Made by a program: the position numbers and the translations under genes
Notes under the pieces: generated by a model
The model's input: only the letters and a program-made list of their open reading frames with translations
What the model was told of the DNA's origin: nothing
Database searches by the model: none
Assembly: GCF_900184795.1 (NCBI RefSeq)
Contig: NZ_FXXN01000023.1
Location: 81,055 to 145,054 of the forward strand
Reading direction: 5' to 3'
Length of the DNA: 64,000 nucleotides
Origin: Magnetospirillum sp. 15-1
GTDB lineage: Bacteria; Pseudomonadota; Alphaproteobacteria; Rhodospirillales; Magnetospirillaceae
Part shown: piece by piece, positions 19,562-31,113 of the stretch
How positions within the stretch are numbered: the first letter of the stretch is position 1
Layout: each line of letters starts with the position of its first letter

Positions 19562-21490
19562 TCAGCGCGCGTTGAAAATGTACCAGGTGACGAACGCCGC
19601 CACGCCGATCAGCATGGCGTAGGCGTAGTGGTAAAGGTAGCCGCTCTGGGCGCGAGCCACCTTCTGGGCGACCGCACGGGTCGCCGCAGCCACGCCGTCC
19701 GGTCCCACGCCGTCGATCAGCGCGCCGTCACCACCCAGCCACAGACCGCGGCCGATTTTGAAGGCGGGCTTCACGAAGAGCAGGTCGTACAGCTCGTCGA
19801 AATACCACTTGTTCAGCAGGAACCGGTAGACGCCCTGGAAAGCGCCGGCCAGTGCCACCGGGAGACCCGGAGCGAACACATAGAAGAGGTAGGCCAGGGC
19901 GATGCCCGACACCGCCACCACGGTGGGCAGCAGGGCCACCCAGGACGGGACGTGGTGGGCATTCTCCAGCGAGGGGTGAGCCTCGGTGACCAGGATGGCG
20001 GAGCGCCAGAAGTCGTGGCTGGCATGGCCGACGAACATCTCGTAGCCCGCCCAGCCGGCGAACAGGGCGCCGGCGGCCAGGAACAGCAGCGGGATCAGCA
20101 TCACCGCCGGGCTCTCGTGGACGTGCGCCATCACATGCTCGTCGGCGCGCGGCCGGCCGTGGAAGGTCAGCAGCAGCAGGCGCCAGGAGTAGAAGGCGGT
20201 CAGGAAGGCCGCGAAACAGCCCAGCCAATAGGCGCCCTGGCCGGCGATGGTGTGCGACGCCCAGGCGGCTTCCAGGATGGTGTCCTTGGAGTAGTAGCCG
20301 GCGAAGAACGGAATGCCGGCCAGCGCCAGGGAGCCGATCCACATCAGCACCCAGGTGACCTTGACGTGCTTCCAGATGCCGCCCATGCGGCGGATATCCT
20401 GCTCGTCGCTCATGGCGTGGATCACCGAACCGGCGCCCAGGAACAGCAGGGCCTTGAAGAAGGCATGGGTCATCAGGTGGAAGATGGCGGCCTGATAGGC
20501 CGACACGCCGATGGCGAAGAACATGTAGCCCAGCTGCGAGCAGGTGGAGTACGCGATCACGCGCTTGATGTCGTTCTGCACGCAGCCCACCGTCGCCGCG
20601 AAGATGGCGGTGGCGGCGCCGATCACGGTCACCACGGTCAGCGCGGTGTCCGAGAATTCGAACAGCGGGCTCATGCGGGCGACCATGAAGACGCCGGCGG
20701 TGACCATGGTGGCGGCATGGATCAGGGCCGAGACCGGGGTCGGGCCCTCCATGGCGTCGGGCAGCCAGGTGTGCAGACCCAGCTGGGCCGACTTGCCCAT
20801 GGCGCCGACGAACAGCAGCAGGCAGCAGATGGTGATGGCGTGCCACTGGACGCCGAAGAAATTCACGGTGGCGGCGGCCTTGTCCGGGGCGGCGGCGAAG
20901 ATGGCGTCGAAGCCGACCGAGCCGAACAGGAAGTAGACGCCGAAGATGCCCAGCGCGAAGCCGAAGTCACCGACACGGTTGACCACGAAGGCCTTGATGG
21001 CGGCGGCCGAGGCCGAGGGCTTCTCGTACCAGAAGCCGATCAGCAGGTAGGAGGCGACACCGACGCCCTCCCAGCCGAAGAACATCTGCACCAGATTGTC
21101 CGAGGTCACCAGCATCAGCATGGCGAAGGTGAACAGCGACAGGTAGCTCTGGAACCGCCAGATGGACGGGTCGTGGCTCATGTAGCCGACCGAGTAGACG
21201 TGCACGGCCGCCGACACCCAGGTGACGACGATCAGCATCACGGCGGTCAGCGTATCGACCTTCAGCGACCAGTTGACGGTCATGGTGCCCGAACGGATCC
21301 ACTCGGCGATCACTACGGTCTGGGCCTCGCCGCCCAGGGCGACCTTCTGGAAGATCAGCCCGGCCATCACGGCGGAGGCCACCAGCAGGGTGCAGGTGAC
21401 GATCTGCGCGCCGCGATCACCGATGAAGCGGCCGAACAGGCCGGCGACGACGGCGCCAAGGAGCGGCAGGAATACGGTTGCAGTGATCAT
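19562..21490 (-). CDS. nuoL: NADH-quinone oxidoreductase subunit L
   Basis: Distal pump subunit of complex I (ND5 family), 642 residues. It has the antiporter core GKSAQLGLHTWLPDAMEGPTPVSALIHAATMVTAGVF and ends with the hydrophobic anchor of the long lateral helix. An in-frame upstream ATG at 21556 would overlap nuoK; the start at 21490 gives the normal MITATVFLPLLGAVVAGLFG N-terminus and leaves four bases after nuoK. Confidence 0.97.
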   Translation of the reverse strand: MITATVFLPLLGAVVAGLFGRFIGDRGAQIVTCTLLVASAVMAGLIFQKVALGGEAQTVVIAEWIRSGTMTVNWSLKVDTLTAVMLIVVTWVSAAVHVYSVGYMSHDPSIWRFQSYLSLFTFAMLMLVTSDNLVQMFFGWEGVGVASYLLIGFWYEKPSASAAAIKAFVVNRVGDFGFALGIFGVYFLFGSVGFDAIFAAAPDKAAATVNFFGVQWHAITICCLLLFVGAMGKSAQLGLHTWLPDAMEGPTPVSALIHAATMVTAGVFMVARMSPLFEFSDTALTVVTVIGAATAIFAATVGCVQNDIKRVIAYSTCSQLGYMFFAIGVSAYQAAIFHLMTHAFFKALLFLGAGSVIHAMSDEQDIRRMGGIWKHVKVTWVLMWIGSLALAGIPFFAGYYSKDTILEAAWASHTIAGQGAYWLGCFAAFLTAFYSWRLLLLTFHGRPRADEHVMAHVHESPAVMLIPLLFLAAGALFAGWAGYEMFVGHASHDFWRSAILVTEAHPSLENAHHVPSWVALLPTVVAVSGIALAYLFYVFAPGLPVALAGAFQGVYRFLLNKWYFDELYDLLFVKPAFKIGRGLWLGGDGALIDGVGPDGVAAATRAVAQKVARAQSGYLYHYAYAMLIGVAAFVTWYIFNAR

Positions 21491-21494
21491 CCGC

Positions 21495-21806
21495 TTACCC
21501 CTTGAGCTGGCTGATTTCTTCCACCGCGATGGTGCCGCGGTTACGGAAGAAGACAACGACGATGGCCAGGCCGATGGCGGCTTCCGCCGCGGCTACGGTC
21601 AGGACGAACATGGCGAACACCTGACCGACCAGATCGTTCAGATAGGACGAGAACGCCACGAAGTTGATGTTGACGGACAGCAGGATAAGCTCGATCGACA
21701 TCATGATGATGATGACGTTCTTGCGGTTCAGGAAGATGCCCATCACGCCCAGCGTGAACAGGATGGCGGCCACCGCCAGATAGTGGGACAGACCGATCTC
21801 GAACAT
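21495..21806 (-). CDS. nuoK: NADH-quinone oxidoreductase subunit K
   Basis: Small three-helix membrane subunit of complex I (ND4L family), 103 residues. The glutamate-bearing helix [19 protein letters not shown] and the second buried glutamate in [14 protein letters not shown] are the conserved proton-path residues. Its ATG shares one base with the nuoJ stop. Confidence 0.97.
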   Translation of the reverse strand: MFEIGLSHYLAVAAILFTLGVMGIFLNRKNVIIIMMSIELILLSVNINFVAFSSYLNDLVGQVFAMFVLTVAAAEAAIGLAIVVVFFRNRGTIAVEEISQLKG

Positions 21807-22414
21807 CAGATGCCCCTCCCCGACTGGACCTTGCGCATCTCGACCGAATCGCGCGAGCGGCCGACCTGCTCGGCGATGACCTGCTTGCGCACCCCGGTCC
21901 GCTTGCGGTGGGTCAGCAAGATGGTGCCGATCATGGCGACCAGCAGCACCAGACCCGACGCCTGGAACAGGTAGACGTAGTTGGTGTAGATCAGCTTGCC
22001 CAGCGCCACCGTGTTGGACGCCTGGTCCAGCGTCGGCGCCGGCGCCTTGATCATGGCCTCGACGTCGGGGGCGAAGGCCCAGCCGCCGAACATGGCCAGC
22101 AGCTCGACCAGCAGCACCACGCCGATCAGGGCGCCGGTGGGCAGGTACTGCAGGAAGCCTTCCTTGAGCTCCACCGTGTTGATGTCGAGCATCATCACGA
22201 CGAACAGGAACAGCACCGCGACGGCGCCCACATAGACGACGACCAGCACCATGGCGAGGAATTCGGCGCCCAGCAGCAGGAACAGGCCCGCCGCGTTGAA
22301 GAACGCCAGGATCAGCCAGAGCACCGAATGCACCGGATTGCGCGATGAGATCACCATCACGCCGCTCGCCACCGCGATGGCGGCGAACATGTAGAAGATC
22401 AGAGCCGTGAACAT
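21806..22414 (-). CDS. nuoJ: NADH-quinone oxidoreductase subunit J
   Basis: Membrane subunit of complex I (ND6 family), 202 residues with five predicted helices. The conserved [21 protein letters not shown] segment contains the pi-bulge helix. Start chosen at 22414 ([18 protein letters not shown]); a longer frame would run into nuoI. Confidence 0.96.
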   Translation of the reverse strand: MFTALIFYMFAAIAVASGVMVISSRNPVHSVLWLILAFFNAAGLFLLLGAEFLAMVLVVVYVGAVAVLFLFVVMMLDINTVELKEGFLQYLPTGALIGVVLLVELLAMFGGWAFAPDVEAMIKAPAPTLDQASNTVALGKLIYTNYVYLFQASGLVLLVAMIGTILLTHRKRTGVRKQVIAEQVGRSRDSVEMRKVQSGRGI

Positions 22415-22427
22415 GGATGGTCTCCCG

Positions 22428-22916
22428 TCACCGGTAAGGCGCGTCGGCGGCGATGCGGAAGGCCAGCTCGGCCTCCCAACGGTCGCCGTTGGCGAGCAAC
22501 TTGGACTTGTTGTACATGAGTTCCGCCCGGGTCTCGGTGGCGTACTCGAAGTTCGGTCCCTCGACGATGGCATCCACCGGGCAGGCCTCCTGGCACAGGC
22601 CGCAATAGATGCACTTGGTCATGTCGAGGTCGTAGCGCCGGGCGCGACGGGAACCGTCGTCGCGGGGTTCCGGTTCGATGGTGATCGCCTGGGCGGGGCA
22701 AATGGCCTCGCACAGCTTGCAGGCGATGCAGCGTTCTTCACCGTTGGGATAACGGCGCAGAGCGTGCTCGCCCCGGAAGCGGACCGACAGCGGCCCCTTT
22801 TCATAGGGGTAGTTGATGGTCACCTTGGGCTTGAACATGTAGCGCAGCGTCAGCGCCAAGCCCTGGACGAGCTCGGTCAGCAGAAAGGCGCGCGCGGTGC
22901 GGTCGAGGAACGACAT
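22428..22916 (-). CDS. nuoI: NADH-quinone oxidoreductase subunit I
   Basis: Peripheral-arm iron-sulfur subunit (TYKY family), 162 residues. It has two ferredoxin-type motifs, [16 protein letters not shown] and [16 protein letters not shown], each with a distal Cys-Pro pairing to make two [4Fe-4S] clusters (N6a, N6b) that pass electrons to NuoB. The N-terminal amphipathic segment fits membrane contact. Thirteen-base gaps on both sides. Confidence 0.97.
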   Translation of the reverse strand: MSFLDRTARAFLLTELVQGLALTLRYMFKPKVTINYPYEKGPLSVRFRGEHALRRYPNGEERCIACKLCEAICPAQAITIEPEPRDDGSRRARRYDLDMTKCIYCGLCQEACPVDAIVEGPNFEYATETRAELMYNKSKLLANGDRWEAELAFRIAADAPYR

Positions 22917-22929
22917 CGCTTTTCTCTCC

Positions 22930-23955
22930 TTAACCCTGGTTCGGCAGCCAGCCGAAAGCGGTCAGCACGCTTGCGGTCAGCACCAGCCAGAACAGCGAGA
23001 ACGGCAGGAACACCTTCCAACCCAGACGCATCAGCTGGTCGTAGCGATAGCGCGGGAAGGTGGCACGCACCCACAGGAAGACGAACATCACCAGGCAGAT
23101 CTTCAGCACGAACCAGATCACGCCGGGGATGGGCAGCCAGCCCAGGAACGGAGGAGCCATCCAGCCGCCCAGGAACAGAATGGAGGTCATCGCCCCCATC
23201 ATCAGCATGTTGGCGTACTCGCCCAGGAAGAACAGGGCGAAGGTCATGGCCGAGTATTCGACGTTGTAGCCGGCCACCAGCTCGGCTTCCGCTTCCGGAA
23301 GGTCGAAGGGGGCGCGGTTGGTCTCGGCCAGACCGGAGATGATGAACAGGATGAACATCGGGAAGTGCGGCACGATGAACCAGAGCTTGGTCTGGGCCGT
23401 CACCACGTCCGACAGGTTCAGCGAGCCGACGGTCAGCAGCACCGAGATCAGGATGAAACCGATGGAGACCTCATACGACACCATCTGCGCCGCCGAGCGC
23501 AGGCCACCCAGGAAGGCGTACTTCGAGTTGGACGCCCAGCCCGCCATGATGATGCCGTAGACGCCGAGCGACGAGATGGCGAACAGATACAGCACGCCGA
23601 CATTGATGTCGGCCAGCACCCAGCCCTTGTCGAAGGGGATCACCGCCCAGGCCACCAGGGCCAGGAAGAAGGTGAGCATGGGCGCGCCGACGAACACCAC
23701 GCGGTTGGCGGACGTCGGCAGCACCGTCTCCTTGACGAACAGCTTCAGGCCGTCGGCCATGGGCTGCAGCAGGCCGAAGGGACCGACCACGTTGGGTCCC
23801 TTGCGCATCTGCATGGCGCCGATCACCTTGCGCTCGGCATAGGTGAGATAAGCCACCGCGATCAGCAGCGGCAGGACGATGGCGACGATCTGCAGAACGA
23901 TGATCAGCAGACGCCACACGAAGGGGGGCAGCAGCCCGGTCAGAAGGTCAACCAT
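22930..23955 (-). CDS. nuoH: NADH-quinone oxidoreductase subunit H
   Basis: Membrane subunit forming part of the quinone pocket (ND1 family), 341 residues and eight helices. Typical motifs are [45 protein letters not shown] and [22 protein letters not shown]. The start at 23955 gives the usual length and overlaps the nuoG stop by eight bases. Confidence 0.97.
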   Translation of the reverse strand: MVDLLTGLLPPFVWRLLIIVLQIVAIVLPLLIAVAYLTYAERKVIGAMQMRKGPNVVGPFGLLQPMADGLKLFVKETVLPTSANRVVFVGAPMLTFFLALVAWAVIPFDKGWVLADINVGVLYLFAISSLGVYGIIMAGWASNSKYAFLGGLRSAAQMVSYEVSIGFILISVLLTVGSLNLSDVVTAQTKLWFIVPHFPMFILFIISGLAETNRAPFDLPEAEAELVAGYNVEYSAMTFALFFLGEYANMLMMGAMTSILFLGGWMAPPFLGWLPIPGVIWFVLKICLVMFVFLWVRATFPRYRYDQLMRLGWKVFLPFSLFWLVLTASVLTAFGWLPNQG

Positions 23956-26020
23956 GGGTCCCCGTCTTCTTGTGCTTGTGGTTGCAACCACCGCCGAAGG
24001 CTGCCGTGCATTCCGCCATGGTCTTGGAGGCGCGGCTGATCGGGTCGGTTTGATAGAAATTGTCGATGTTGCTGACCAGGGCACCGTCGCCCAGGCTGCC
24101 CTCGGCGCCGAAAGCGGCGCCCCAGGCGGCGGGAGTGACGGAACCGATGGCGGCGAACACCGGGCTGGTCTTGGCCAGACGCTCACGCACCGCCTTCAGG
24201 CTGTCATAGGGCAGAGCCTTGCCCAGCACCTCGGACAGGGCGCGCACGATGCGCCAGTCTTCCTTGGCCTCGCCCGGCGGGAACACCGCGAGGCGGGTCT
24301 GCTGGGCGCGGCCTTCCAGATTGACGAAGGTGGCGCTCTTTTCGGTGTAGGCGGCACCCGGCAGGATGACGTCGGCGCGGTGAGCGCCGGCATCGCCGTG
24401 CGAGCCCTGATACACCACGAAGGCATCGCCCAGGGCCTTCATGTCCACCTCGTCGGCGCCGATCAGGAATAGCACCTGGACGTCACCCTTGTGGGCGCCG
24501 TCGGCGATGTGGTCCACGTCGCGCCAGCCCTGGCCGGGCACGAAGCCGAGATCCAGGCCGCCGACGCGGGCGGCGGCGGTGTGCAGCACGTTGAAGCCGT
24601 TCCAGCCGTCCTTCACCAGGCCGGCGGCATCGGCCAGCTTGCGGGCCAGGCCCAGCAGCACGGCGCCGTCGGCGCGGGCGAGAGCCCCCTGGCCGATGAT
24701 CAGGGCAGGCTTCTTGGCGTTCTTCAACACCTCGAAGAAGGGGTGGCTGCCCTCGGCGACGGCCTTGAGGATGGAGGCGTCGTCACCCAGGTGCTCGTAC
24801 TTGTAGGTCAGGTCGCCCTTGTGGCCGATACGGGCCACCTTGAAGCCGCCCTTCTGCCAGCGCTTGCGGATGCGGGCGTTCAGTACCGGGTTTTCCTTGC
24901 GCGGATTGGACCCGATGATCAGCAGGGCGTCGGCCTCTTCGATACCGGCCGCCGTGCTGTTGAACAGGTACGAGGCGCGCACCGAGGCGTCCAGCTTGGC
25001 GCCGTCCTGGCGACAGTCGATGGCCTGCGACCCCAGCGAGGCCAGCAGGTCCTTGTAGGCGATCATGGTCTCGGCGTCGGCCTGATCACCGGCGATGGCG
25101 GCGATCTTGGTGCCGGCGGCCTTCACCTTGGCGGCGATGGCCGCGAAGGCCTCGTTCCAGGTGGCGGGGACCAGCTTGCCGTCCTTCTTGATATAGGGCT
25201 TGTCGAGGCGCTGGCGCTTCAGGCCGTCGCAGGCGAAGCGCGAGCGGTCCGACAGCCATTCCTCGTTCACGTCCTCGGCGACGCGCGGCAGGATGCGGAT
25301 GACCTCGTTGCCACGGGTGTCGACCCGGATGGCCGAGCCCAGCGCGTCCATGGCGTCGATGCTCTCGGTCTTCTTCAGTTCCCAGGAACGGTAGGTGTAG
25401 CTGGCCGGCTTGTTGGTCAGCGCGCCCACCGGGCACAGATCGATCAGATTGCCCGACAGTTCGGAGGACACCGCCGCGCCCACGTAGCGGCCGATCTCCA
25501 GATGCTCGCCACGGCCCAGGCCGCCCAGCACCGGGGTGCCGGCGATCTCCGAGATGAAGCGGACGCAGCGGGTGCACTGAATGCACCGGGTCATCATGGT
25601 CTGGACCAGCGGGCCGTAATCCTTGTCGGGTACGGCGCGCTTGCCTTCCTTGCAGCGGTTCTTGTCGGAACCGTAGGCCATGGCCTGATCCTGCAGATCG
25701 CACTCGCCGCCCTGGTCGCAGATGGGGCAATCCAGCGGGTGGTTGAGCAGCAGGAACTCCATCACGCCCTGGCGCGCCTTGCGCACCGCAGGGGTGTTGG
25801 TCTTCACCACCATGCCTTCGCCCACCGGCATGGCGCACGACGCCGCCGGCTTGGGCATCTTTTCCACTTCCACCAGGCACATGCGGCAATTGCCGGCGAT
25901 GGCCAGGCGCTCGTGGTAGCAGAAACGGGGAATCTCGATACCGAGCAGGTCGGCGGCCTGGATGATGGTCGTCCCGGCCTCGACTTCGATTTCCCTGCCG
26001 TCAATGGTCAGCTTGGGCAT
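23948..26020 (-). CDS. nuoG: NADH-quinone oxidoreductase subunit G
   Basis: Largest peripheral-arm subunit of complex I, 690 residues. The N-terminus holds the [2Fe-2S] motif ([20 protein letters not shown] with a later ASCAMPV cysteine), the His/Cys cluster region [16 protein letters not shown] and the [4Fe-4S] motif [12 protein letters not shown] followed by [10 protein letters not shown] molybdopterin-oxidoreductase-like domain follows (about 220-600) with no metal-binding role in this family. The C-terminus ends in a short Cys/His/Lys-rich tail ([10 protein letters not shown]). Confidence 0.96.
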   Translation of the reverse strand: MPKLTIDGREIEVEAGTTIIQAADLLGIEIPRFCYHERLAIAGNCRMCLVEVEKMPKPAASCAMPVGEGMVVKTNTPAVRKARQGVMEFLLLNHPLDCPICDQGGECDLQDQAMAYGSDKNRCKEGKRAVPDKDYGPLVQTMMTRCIQCTRCVRFISEIAGTPVLGGLGRGEHLEIGRYVGAAVSSELSGNLIDLCPVGALTNKPASYTYRSWELKKTESIDAMDALGSAIRVDTRGNEVIRILPRVAEDVNEEWLSDRSRFACDGLKRQRLDKPYIKKDGKLVPATWNEAFAAIAAKVKAAGTKIAAIAGDQADAETMIAYKDLLASLGSQAIDCRQDGAKLDASVRASYLFNSTAAGIEEADALLIIGSNPRKENPVLNARIRKRWQKGGFKVARIGHKGDLTYKYEHLGDDASILKAVAEGSHPFFEVLKNAKKPALIIGQGALARADGAVLLGLARKLADAAGLVKDGWNGFNVLHTAAARVGGLDLGFVPGQGWRDVDHIADGAHKGDVQVLFLIGADEVDMKALGDAFVVYQGSHGDAGAHRADVILPGAAYTEKSATFVNLEGRAQQTRLAVFPPGEAKEDWRIVRALSEVLGKALPYDSLKAVRERLAKTSPVFAAIGSVTPAAWGAAFGAEGSLGDGALVSNIDNFYQTDPISRASKTMAECTAAFGGGCNHKHKKTGTHG

Positions 26021-26036
26021 TGGGTCTTCTCTCTTC

Positions 26037-27320
26037 TCAGGCCGCGTTGGTCTTGGCTTGGCGTTCCAGAATCCGCCGCTCCATCTCGGGACGGAAGGCA
26101 CGGATCAGGCCCTGGATCGGCCAGGCGGCCGCATCGCCCAGGGCGCAGATGGTGTGGCCTTCGATCTGGCGCGAAATCTCTTCCAGCAGATCGATTTCCG
26201 ACAATTCGGCGTCGCCGGTGACCATGCGGCCCATCATGCGGCTCATCCAGCCGGTGCCTTCGCGGCACGGCGTGCACTGGCCGCAGCTCTCGTGCCAGTA
26301 GAAGCGCGACAGGCGATGAATGGCGCGCACCAGATCGGTGGACTTGTCCATGACCATCACGGCCGCCGTGCCCAGGCCCGAGCGCATGGCGCGGAGCGCG
26401 TCGAAGTCCATGGTGACTTCCTCGCACTGCTGCTTGGTCAGCATGGGGACCGACGAACCGCCGGGGATGATGGCCAGCAGGTTGTCCCAGCCGCCCCGCA
26501 CGCCGCCGGCATGCTTCTCGATGAGCTCCTTCAGCGGGATGCCCATCTCTTCTTCCACGTTGCACGGCGTGTTCACGTGACCGGAGATGCAGAACACCTT
26601 GGTGCCGGTGTTGTTGGGCTTGCCCAGACCGGCGAACCACGAGGCGCCACGGCGCAGGATGGTGGGCGCCACCGCGATGGATTCCACATTGTTCACCGTG
26701 GTCGGGCAGCCGTACAGGCCGACACCGGCCGGGAACGGCGGCTTCAGGCGGGGCTGGCCCTTCTTGCCTTCCAGGCTTTCGATCAGCGCCGATTCCTCGC
26801 CGCAGATGTAGGCGCCGGCACCGCGATGGACGTAGACCTCGCAATCCCAGCCCGATCCACAGGCGTTGGGACCCAGCAGGCCGGCGGCCCGCGCCTCGTC
26901 GATGGCGATGTTGAGGTGCTCGGCCTCGCGGACGAACTCACCGCGAATGTAAATGTAGGCGGCATGGGCACCGATGGCGAAGCTGGCGATCAGCGCGCCC
27001 TCGATCAGCTTGTGCGGATCGAAACGCATCATTTCCCGGTCCTTGCAGGTACCGGGCTCGCCTTCGTCGGCGTTGATGACCAGATAATGGGGGCGCGGCC
27101 CCTCGGTCTTGGGCATGAACGACCACTTGACGCCGGTGGGGAAACCGGCGCCGCCGCGGCCCCTGAGACCGGAATTCTTCATCTCTTCGATGATCCAGTC
27201 GCGGCCCTTGGCCAGAATATCCTTGGTGCCGTTCCAGTCGCCACGGGCCATGGCGCCCTTCAGGCGCCAGTCGTGAAAACCGTAGAGGTTGGTGAAGATC
27301 CTATCGGAGTCGCGCAGCAT
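26037..27320 (-). CDS. nuoF: NADH-quinone oxidoreductase subunit F
   Basis: NADH-dehydrogenase subunit that binds NADH and FMN, 427 residues. It has [19 protein letters not shown] (NADH/FMN glycine loop), [36 protein letters not shown] and the C-terminal [4Fe-4S] N3 motif [12 protein letters not shown]. The start ATG shares one base with the nuoE stop (TGATG). Confidence 0.97.
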   Translation of the reverse strand: MLRDSDRIFTNLYGFHDWRLKGAMARGDWNGTKDILAKGRDWIIEEMKNSGLRGRGGAGFPTGVKWSFMPKTEGPRPHYLVINADEGEPGTCKDREMMRFDPHKLIEGALIASFAIGAHAAYIYIRGEFVREAEHLNIAIDEARAAGLLGPNACGSGWDCEVYVHRGAGAYICGEESALIESLEGKKGQPRLKPPFPAGVGLYGCPTTVNNVESIAVAPTILRRGASWFAGLGKPNNTGTKVFCISGHVNTPCNVEEEMGIPLKELIEKHAGGVRGGWDNLLAIIPGGSSVPMLTKQQCEEVTMDFDALRAMRSGLGTAAVMVMDKSTDLVRAIHRLSRFYWHESCGQCTPCREGTGWMSRMMGRMVTGDAELSEIDLLEEISRQIEGHTICALGDAAAWPIQGLIRAFRPEMERRILERQAKTNAA

Positions 27321-27928
27321 CAGGCCTTCCCCCCCTCGAACTTCAATTCGGTCAGGCTGGTGGCACCGCCGGCCGGGCACGAGAACTGACGACCGTTTTG
27401 GGGACCGGGCTTCGGCGTCTCGCCGCGCTTGAAGGCCTCCAGCACCGCCTTGGTGGTCTCTGGCGTAAGGTCCTCGTAGTAATCGTCGTTGATCTGCATC
27501 ATCGGTGCGTTGACGCAGGCGCCCAGGCACTCCACCTCGGACAGCGTGAACTTGCCGTCATCGGTCATGTCGCCGAAATCGACGCCCAGCGCCGCCTTGG
27601 CGGCGGCCACCACGTCGTCGGAGCCGCGCAGCATGCAGGGCAGATTGGTACAGACCTGCACGTGGAACTTACCCACGGGCTTGCGGTTGTACATGGTGTA
27701 GAAGGTCGCCACCTCCTCCACCCGGATGGGCGCCATGTCAAGCATCTCGGCGATGACTTCCATGGCGGCGCGGCTGAGCCAGCCCTCCTGGCGCTGGGCC
27801 AGATCGAGCAGCGGCATCACCGCGCTCTGCTGACGGCCGGTCGGGTACTTGGCGATGAAGGCCTTGGCCTTCTCCAGGTACTCGGGGGTGAAAGCGAAGC
27901 TTTCCGGTTCGTAGGAATGATTGCTCAT
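27320..27928 (-). CDS. nuoE: NADH-quinone oxidoreductase subunit E
   Basis: 24-kDa [2Fe-2S] subunit, 202 residues. Cluster ligands are in [10 protein letters not shown] and [21 protein letters not shown] (thioredoxin-like fold, cluster N1a). A Pro/Gly-rich C-terminal extension from about residue 170 is usual in alphaproteobacteria. The start at 27928 overlaps the nuoD stop by four bases. Confidence 0.96.
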   Translation of the reverse strand: MSNHSYEPESFAFTPEYLEKAKAFIAKYPTGRQQSAVMPLLDLAQRQEGWLSRAAMEVIAEMLDMAPIRVEEVATFYTMYNRKPVGKFHVQVCTNLPCMLRGSDDVVAAAKAALGVDFGDMTDDGKFTLSEVECLGACVNAPMMQINDDYYEDLTPETTKAVLEAFKRGETPKPGPQNGRQFSCPAGGATSLTELKFEGGKA

Positions 27929-29103
27929 CGGTCGATCTCGCCGAAAACGATGTCGATGGAGCCGATATTGGCCACCACGTCGGCCAGCATGTGTCCCTTG
28001 GACATCATGTCCAGCGCCTGCAGGTGAACGTATCCCGGCGGACGGATCTTGCAGCGGTAGGGCTTGCCGGTGCCGTCGGCGATCAGGTAGACGGCGAACT
28101 CGCCCTTGGGCGCCTCGATGGCCGCGTACACTTCGCCGGCCGGGACCCGGAAGCCCTCGGTGAACAGCTTGAAGTGATGGATCAGCGATTCCATCGAGGT
28201 CTTCATCTCCGACCGCTTGGGCGGGGTGATCTTGTTGTCCTCGACCTTGACCGGGCCGCCGGGCATCTTGGCGATGCACTGCTTCATGATCTTCACCGAT
28301 TCGCGCATTTCCAGCACGCGGACCAGATAGCGGTCATAGCCGTCGCCGTTCTTGCCCACCGGAATGTCGAAGTCCATCTGGTCATAGACGTCGTAGGGCT
28401 GGGCCTTGCGCAGATCCCAGGCGATGCCCGAGGCGCGCAGATTGGGACCGGTGAAGCCCCAATCCAGGGCCTGCTCCGGGCTGACCACGCCGATATCGAC
28501 GACGCGCTGCTTGAAGATGCGGTTATCGGTGGCCAGGGTCTCGATATCGTCGAGGACCTTGGGGAAGGTCTCGCACCACGCCGCGATATCTTCCAACAGA
28601 CCGGCCGGCAGATCGGCGGCAACGCCGCCCGGACGATAGTAATTGGCATGCAGACGGGCGCCGCAGACGCGCTCGTAGAATTCCATCAGCTTCTCGCGCT
28701 CTTCGAAGCCGTAGAGCAGCGGAGTCATGCCGCCCACGTCGAAGATGAACGCGGTGACGTTGAGCAGATGGTTCAGGATGCGGCCGATCTCATCGTAGAG
28801 CGTCCGGATGAACTTGGCGCGGATCGGAATGTCGATGCCCAGCAACTTCTCCGTGGCCAGCACGAAGGCATGCTCCTGGTTCATGGTGCCCACGTAGTCG
28901 AGGCGATCGAAATAGGGCGTCGCCTGGAGGTAGGTCTTGTGCTCGATCAGCTTCTCGGTGCCGCGATGCAGCAGGCCCACATGGGGGTCGGCGCGGTCGA
29001 CGACCTCGCCCGACATCTCGAGGATCAGGCGCAGCACGCCGTGCGCCGCCGGATGCTGTGGGCCGAAGTTGATGGTGTAGCTCTGGATCTGGGATTCGGC
29101 CAT
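27925..29103 (-). CDS. nuoD: NADH-quinone oxidoreductase subunit D
   Basis: 49-kDa subunit, derived from [NiFe]-hydrogenase large subunits, lining the quinone site. The 392-residue protein opens with [23 protein letters not shown], the quinone-site histidine loop, and has [15 protein letters not shown] and GELGVYLI-like segments near the end ([11 protein letters not shown]). Start taken as ATG 29103, one base after the nuoC stop; an in-frame ATG 18 bases earlier would overlap nuoC. NuoC and NuoD are separate here, not fused as in E. coli. Confidence 0.97.
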   Translation of the reverse strand: MAESQIQSYTINFGPQHPAAHGVLRLILEMSGEVVDRADPHVGLLHRGTEKLIEHKTYLQATPYFDRLDYVGTMNQEHAFVLATEKLLGIDIPIRAKFIRTLYDEIGRILNHLLNVTAFIFDVGGMTPLLYGFEEREKLMEFYERVCGARLHANYYRPGGVAADLPAGLLEDIAAWCETFPKVLDDIETLATDNRIFKQRVVDIGVVSPEQALDWGFTGPNLRASGIAWDLRKAQPYDVYDQMDFDIPVGKNGDGYDRYLVRVLEMRESVKIMKQCIAKMPGGPVKVEDNKITPPKRSEMKTSMESLIHHFKLFTEGFRVPAGEVYAAIEAPKGEFAVYLIADGTGKPYRCKIRPPGYVHLQALDMMSKGHMLADVVANIGSIDIVFGEIDR

Positions 29104-29104
29104 G

Positions 29105-29704
29105 TCAGTTCGCCTTCTCATCGCCGGGCAGCATCCCCGGCCCTTCCCAGGGCGACAGGAAATCGAAACTGCGGAAGTCCTGGGTCAGCTTCACCGGCTC
29201 GTAGACCACGCGCTTGGTCTCGTCGTCGTAGCGCATCTCCACATAGCCGGTCAGCGGGAAGTCCTTCCTGAGCGGATGCCCCTCGAAACCGTAATCGGTG
29301 AGAATGCGGCGCAGGTCCGGGTGGTCCGAGAACAGCACGCCGTACATGTCCCACACTTCACGCTCGAACCAGCCGGCCGAGCTGAACACGCCGGTGACGG
29401 AGGGAACGGCGGTCTCCTCGTCGGCGGCCACCTTCACGCGGACCCGCTGGTTATGCTTCATGGACAGCAGGTGGTAGACCACGTCGAAGCGCTGCTCGCG
29501 CCCCGGCCAGTCCACGCCGCATACATCCACCAACTGCTTGAACAGACAGCCGGAATCGTCCTTCAGGAAGCTCAGCACCTTGACGATGGAGGCGGCCTTG
29601 ACGGTGAGCGACAGCTCGCCCACGCGGTTGACCTCGGTTCCCAGCACATCCTGGGACAGGGCTTGGGCGATGTACTCGCCCAGATCCTTCAGCGCTTGCG
29701 TCAT
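29105..29704 (-). CDS. nuoC: NADH-quinone oxidoreductase subunit C
   Basis: 30-kDa peripheral subunit, 199 residues. It contains [24 protein letters not shown] and the signature [43 protein letters not shown] of the family. No cofactor. It lies between nuoB (22 bases) and nuoD (1 base). Confidence 0.97.
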   Translation of the reverse strand: MTQALKDLGEYIAQALSQDVLGTEVNRVGELSLTVKAASIVKVLSFLKDDSGCLFKQLVDVCGVDWPGREQRFDVVYHLLSMKHNQRVRVKVAADEETAVPSVTGVFSSAGWFEREVWDMYGVLFSDHPDLRRILTDYGFEGHPLRKDFPLTGYVEMRYDDETKRVVYEPVKLTQDFRSFDFLSPWEGPGMLPGDEKAN

Positions 29705-29726
29705 CTTAGGGGGTCCCTCTTCGGCG

Positions 29727-30293
29727 CTATCGGAGGATGGAGCCGGTGCGGCGGATCTTCTTCTGCAACTGCAGGATGCCGTACATCAGCGCTTCCGCCG
29801 AGGGCGGGCAGCCCGGCACATAGATGTCCACCGGCACGATGCGGTCGCAACCGCGCACCACCGAGTAGGAATAGTGATAGTAGCCGCCGCCGTTGGCGCA
29901 CGAGCCCATGGAGATGACCCAGCGCGGCTCGGCCATCTGGTCGTAAACGCGGCGCAGCGCCGGGGCCATCTTGTTGGTCAGCGTGCCGGCGACGATCATC
30001 AGGTCGCTTTGGCGCGGGCTGGGACGGAAGACCACGCCGAAGCGGTCCATGTCGTAGCGCGAACAGCCGGCATGCATCATTTCCACGGCGCAACAGGCCA
30101 GACCGAAGGTCATTGGCCACAGCGAACCGGTGCGGGCCCAGTTGACCACGGCATCGACGCTGGCCAGTACGAAGCCCTTATCGGAAATCTCGGTGGTAAC
30201 GGCCTTGAGCAGCGCGTCCTGGGCCGGGCCAGGAGGCAGCGCTGCCGCGTGGTCGGGCGACAGAATGCCGCCGGCAGACGGGTTCACTCCCAT
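29727..30293 (-). CDS. nuoB: NADH-quinone oxidoreductase subunit B
   Basis: Carries cluster N2, the last electron carrier before quinone; 188 residues. It has the tandem-cysteine motif [13 protein letters not shown], then [20 protein letters not shown] and [15 protein letters not shown], giving four cluster ligands. ATG 30293 has GGGAG about 8 bases upstream and is preferred over the ATG at 30314. It overlaps the nuoA stop by ten bases. Confidence 0.96.
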   Translation of the reverse strand: MGVNPSAGGILSPDHAAALPPGPAQDALLKAVTTEISDKGFVLASVDAVVNWARTGSLWPMTFGLACCAVEMMHAGCSRYDMDRFGVVFRPSPRQSDLMIVAGTLTNKMAPALRRVYDQMAEPRWVISMGSCANGGGYYHYSYSVVRGCDRIVPVDIYVPGCPPSAEALMYGILQLQKKIRRTGSILR

Positions 30294-30649
30294 TCCAGGG
30301 CTCCCTTTCGCCATTCATAGATGAAGCCGATGGTCAGCACCCCCAGGAACACCATCATGGACCAGAAGCCGAACATGCCGATCTTGCCCAGGGTGATCGC
30401 CCACGGGAACAGGAAGGCTACTTCCAGGTCGAAGATGATGAACAGGATGGCGACGAGGTAGAACCGGACCTCGAACTTGGAACGGGCGTCGCCGAAGGCG
30501 TCGAAGCCGCATTCATAGGCCGTGGCCTTTTCGGTGTCGGGTTTCTGGCGCGCCACGATCCACGAGGCCCCCACGCAGATCGCCGAAATCACGATGGCGA
30601 TGCCGAGGAAAATCAGGATCGGCAGATATTCGAGCAGCCAAGCTTCCAT
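30284..30649 (-). CDS. nuoA: NADH-quinone oxidoreductase subunit A
   Basis: Small membrane subunit (ND3 family), 121 residues and three helices. It has [39 protein letters not shown], with the flexible loop cysteine and acidic residues conserved near the quinone site. First gene of the nuo block; the promoter must lie in the 244 bases between here and the tRNA-Asp gene, but no clear consensus stood out. Confidence 0.97.
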   Translation of the reverse strand: MEAWLLEYLPILIFLGIAIVISAICVGASWIVARQKPDTEKATAYECGFDAFGDARSKFEVRFYLVAILFIIFDLEVAFLFPWAITLGKIGMFGFWSMMVFLGVLTIGFIYEWRKGALEWE

Positions 30650-30893
30650 CGTCCCTGCCCTACCAAGAGGTGTCCGATCGGAGGAAGCCCCGGCGTTTCG
30701 TGTCGTCGCACGTCCGTCACCGGCCGGTGTCTGAGCTGCTAAGCGAAGAGATCGACCTAATGGGATCGGACGGATAAGCGACTTTGGCGAACGCGCCGAA
30801 CGGGTACCCCCTCCTGCAACATACCAAACGACTGCAGACAATCCCGCCCGCGACCGCGCCAGCCCCTCGCTCGGCGATCGTGATCAGGCGGGA

Positions 30894-30970
<77 letters not shown>

Positions 30971-31113
30971 AATCCGCAGCCACCCGCGTGGGTAGGCGTG
31001 GTGTAATCCACCCCCCATGGGCTGTCAAGCAAACAAGGCCGCACCGCAGCGAAATTTGCCCCTTGCGCCCTGGCCGGAATCAGGCATTCCGGCCGAGGCC
31101 GAATCCCCGCCCC

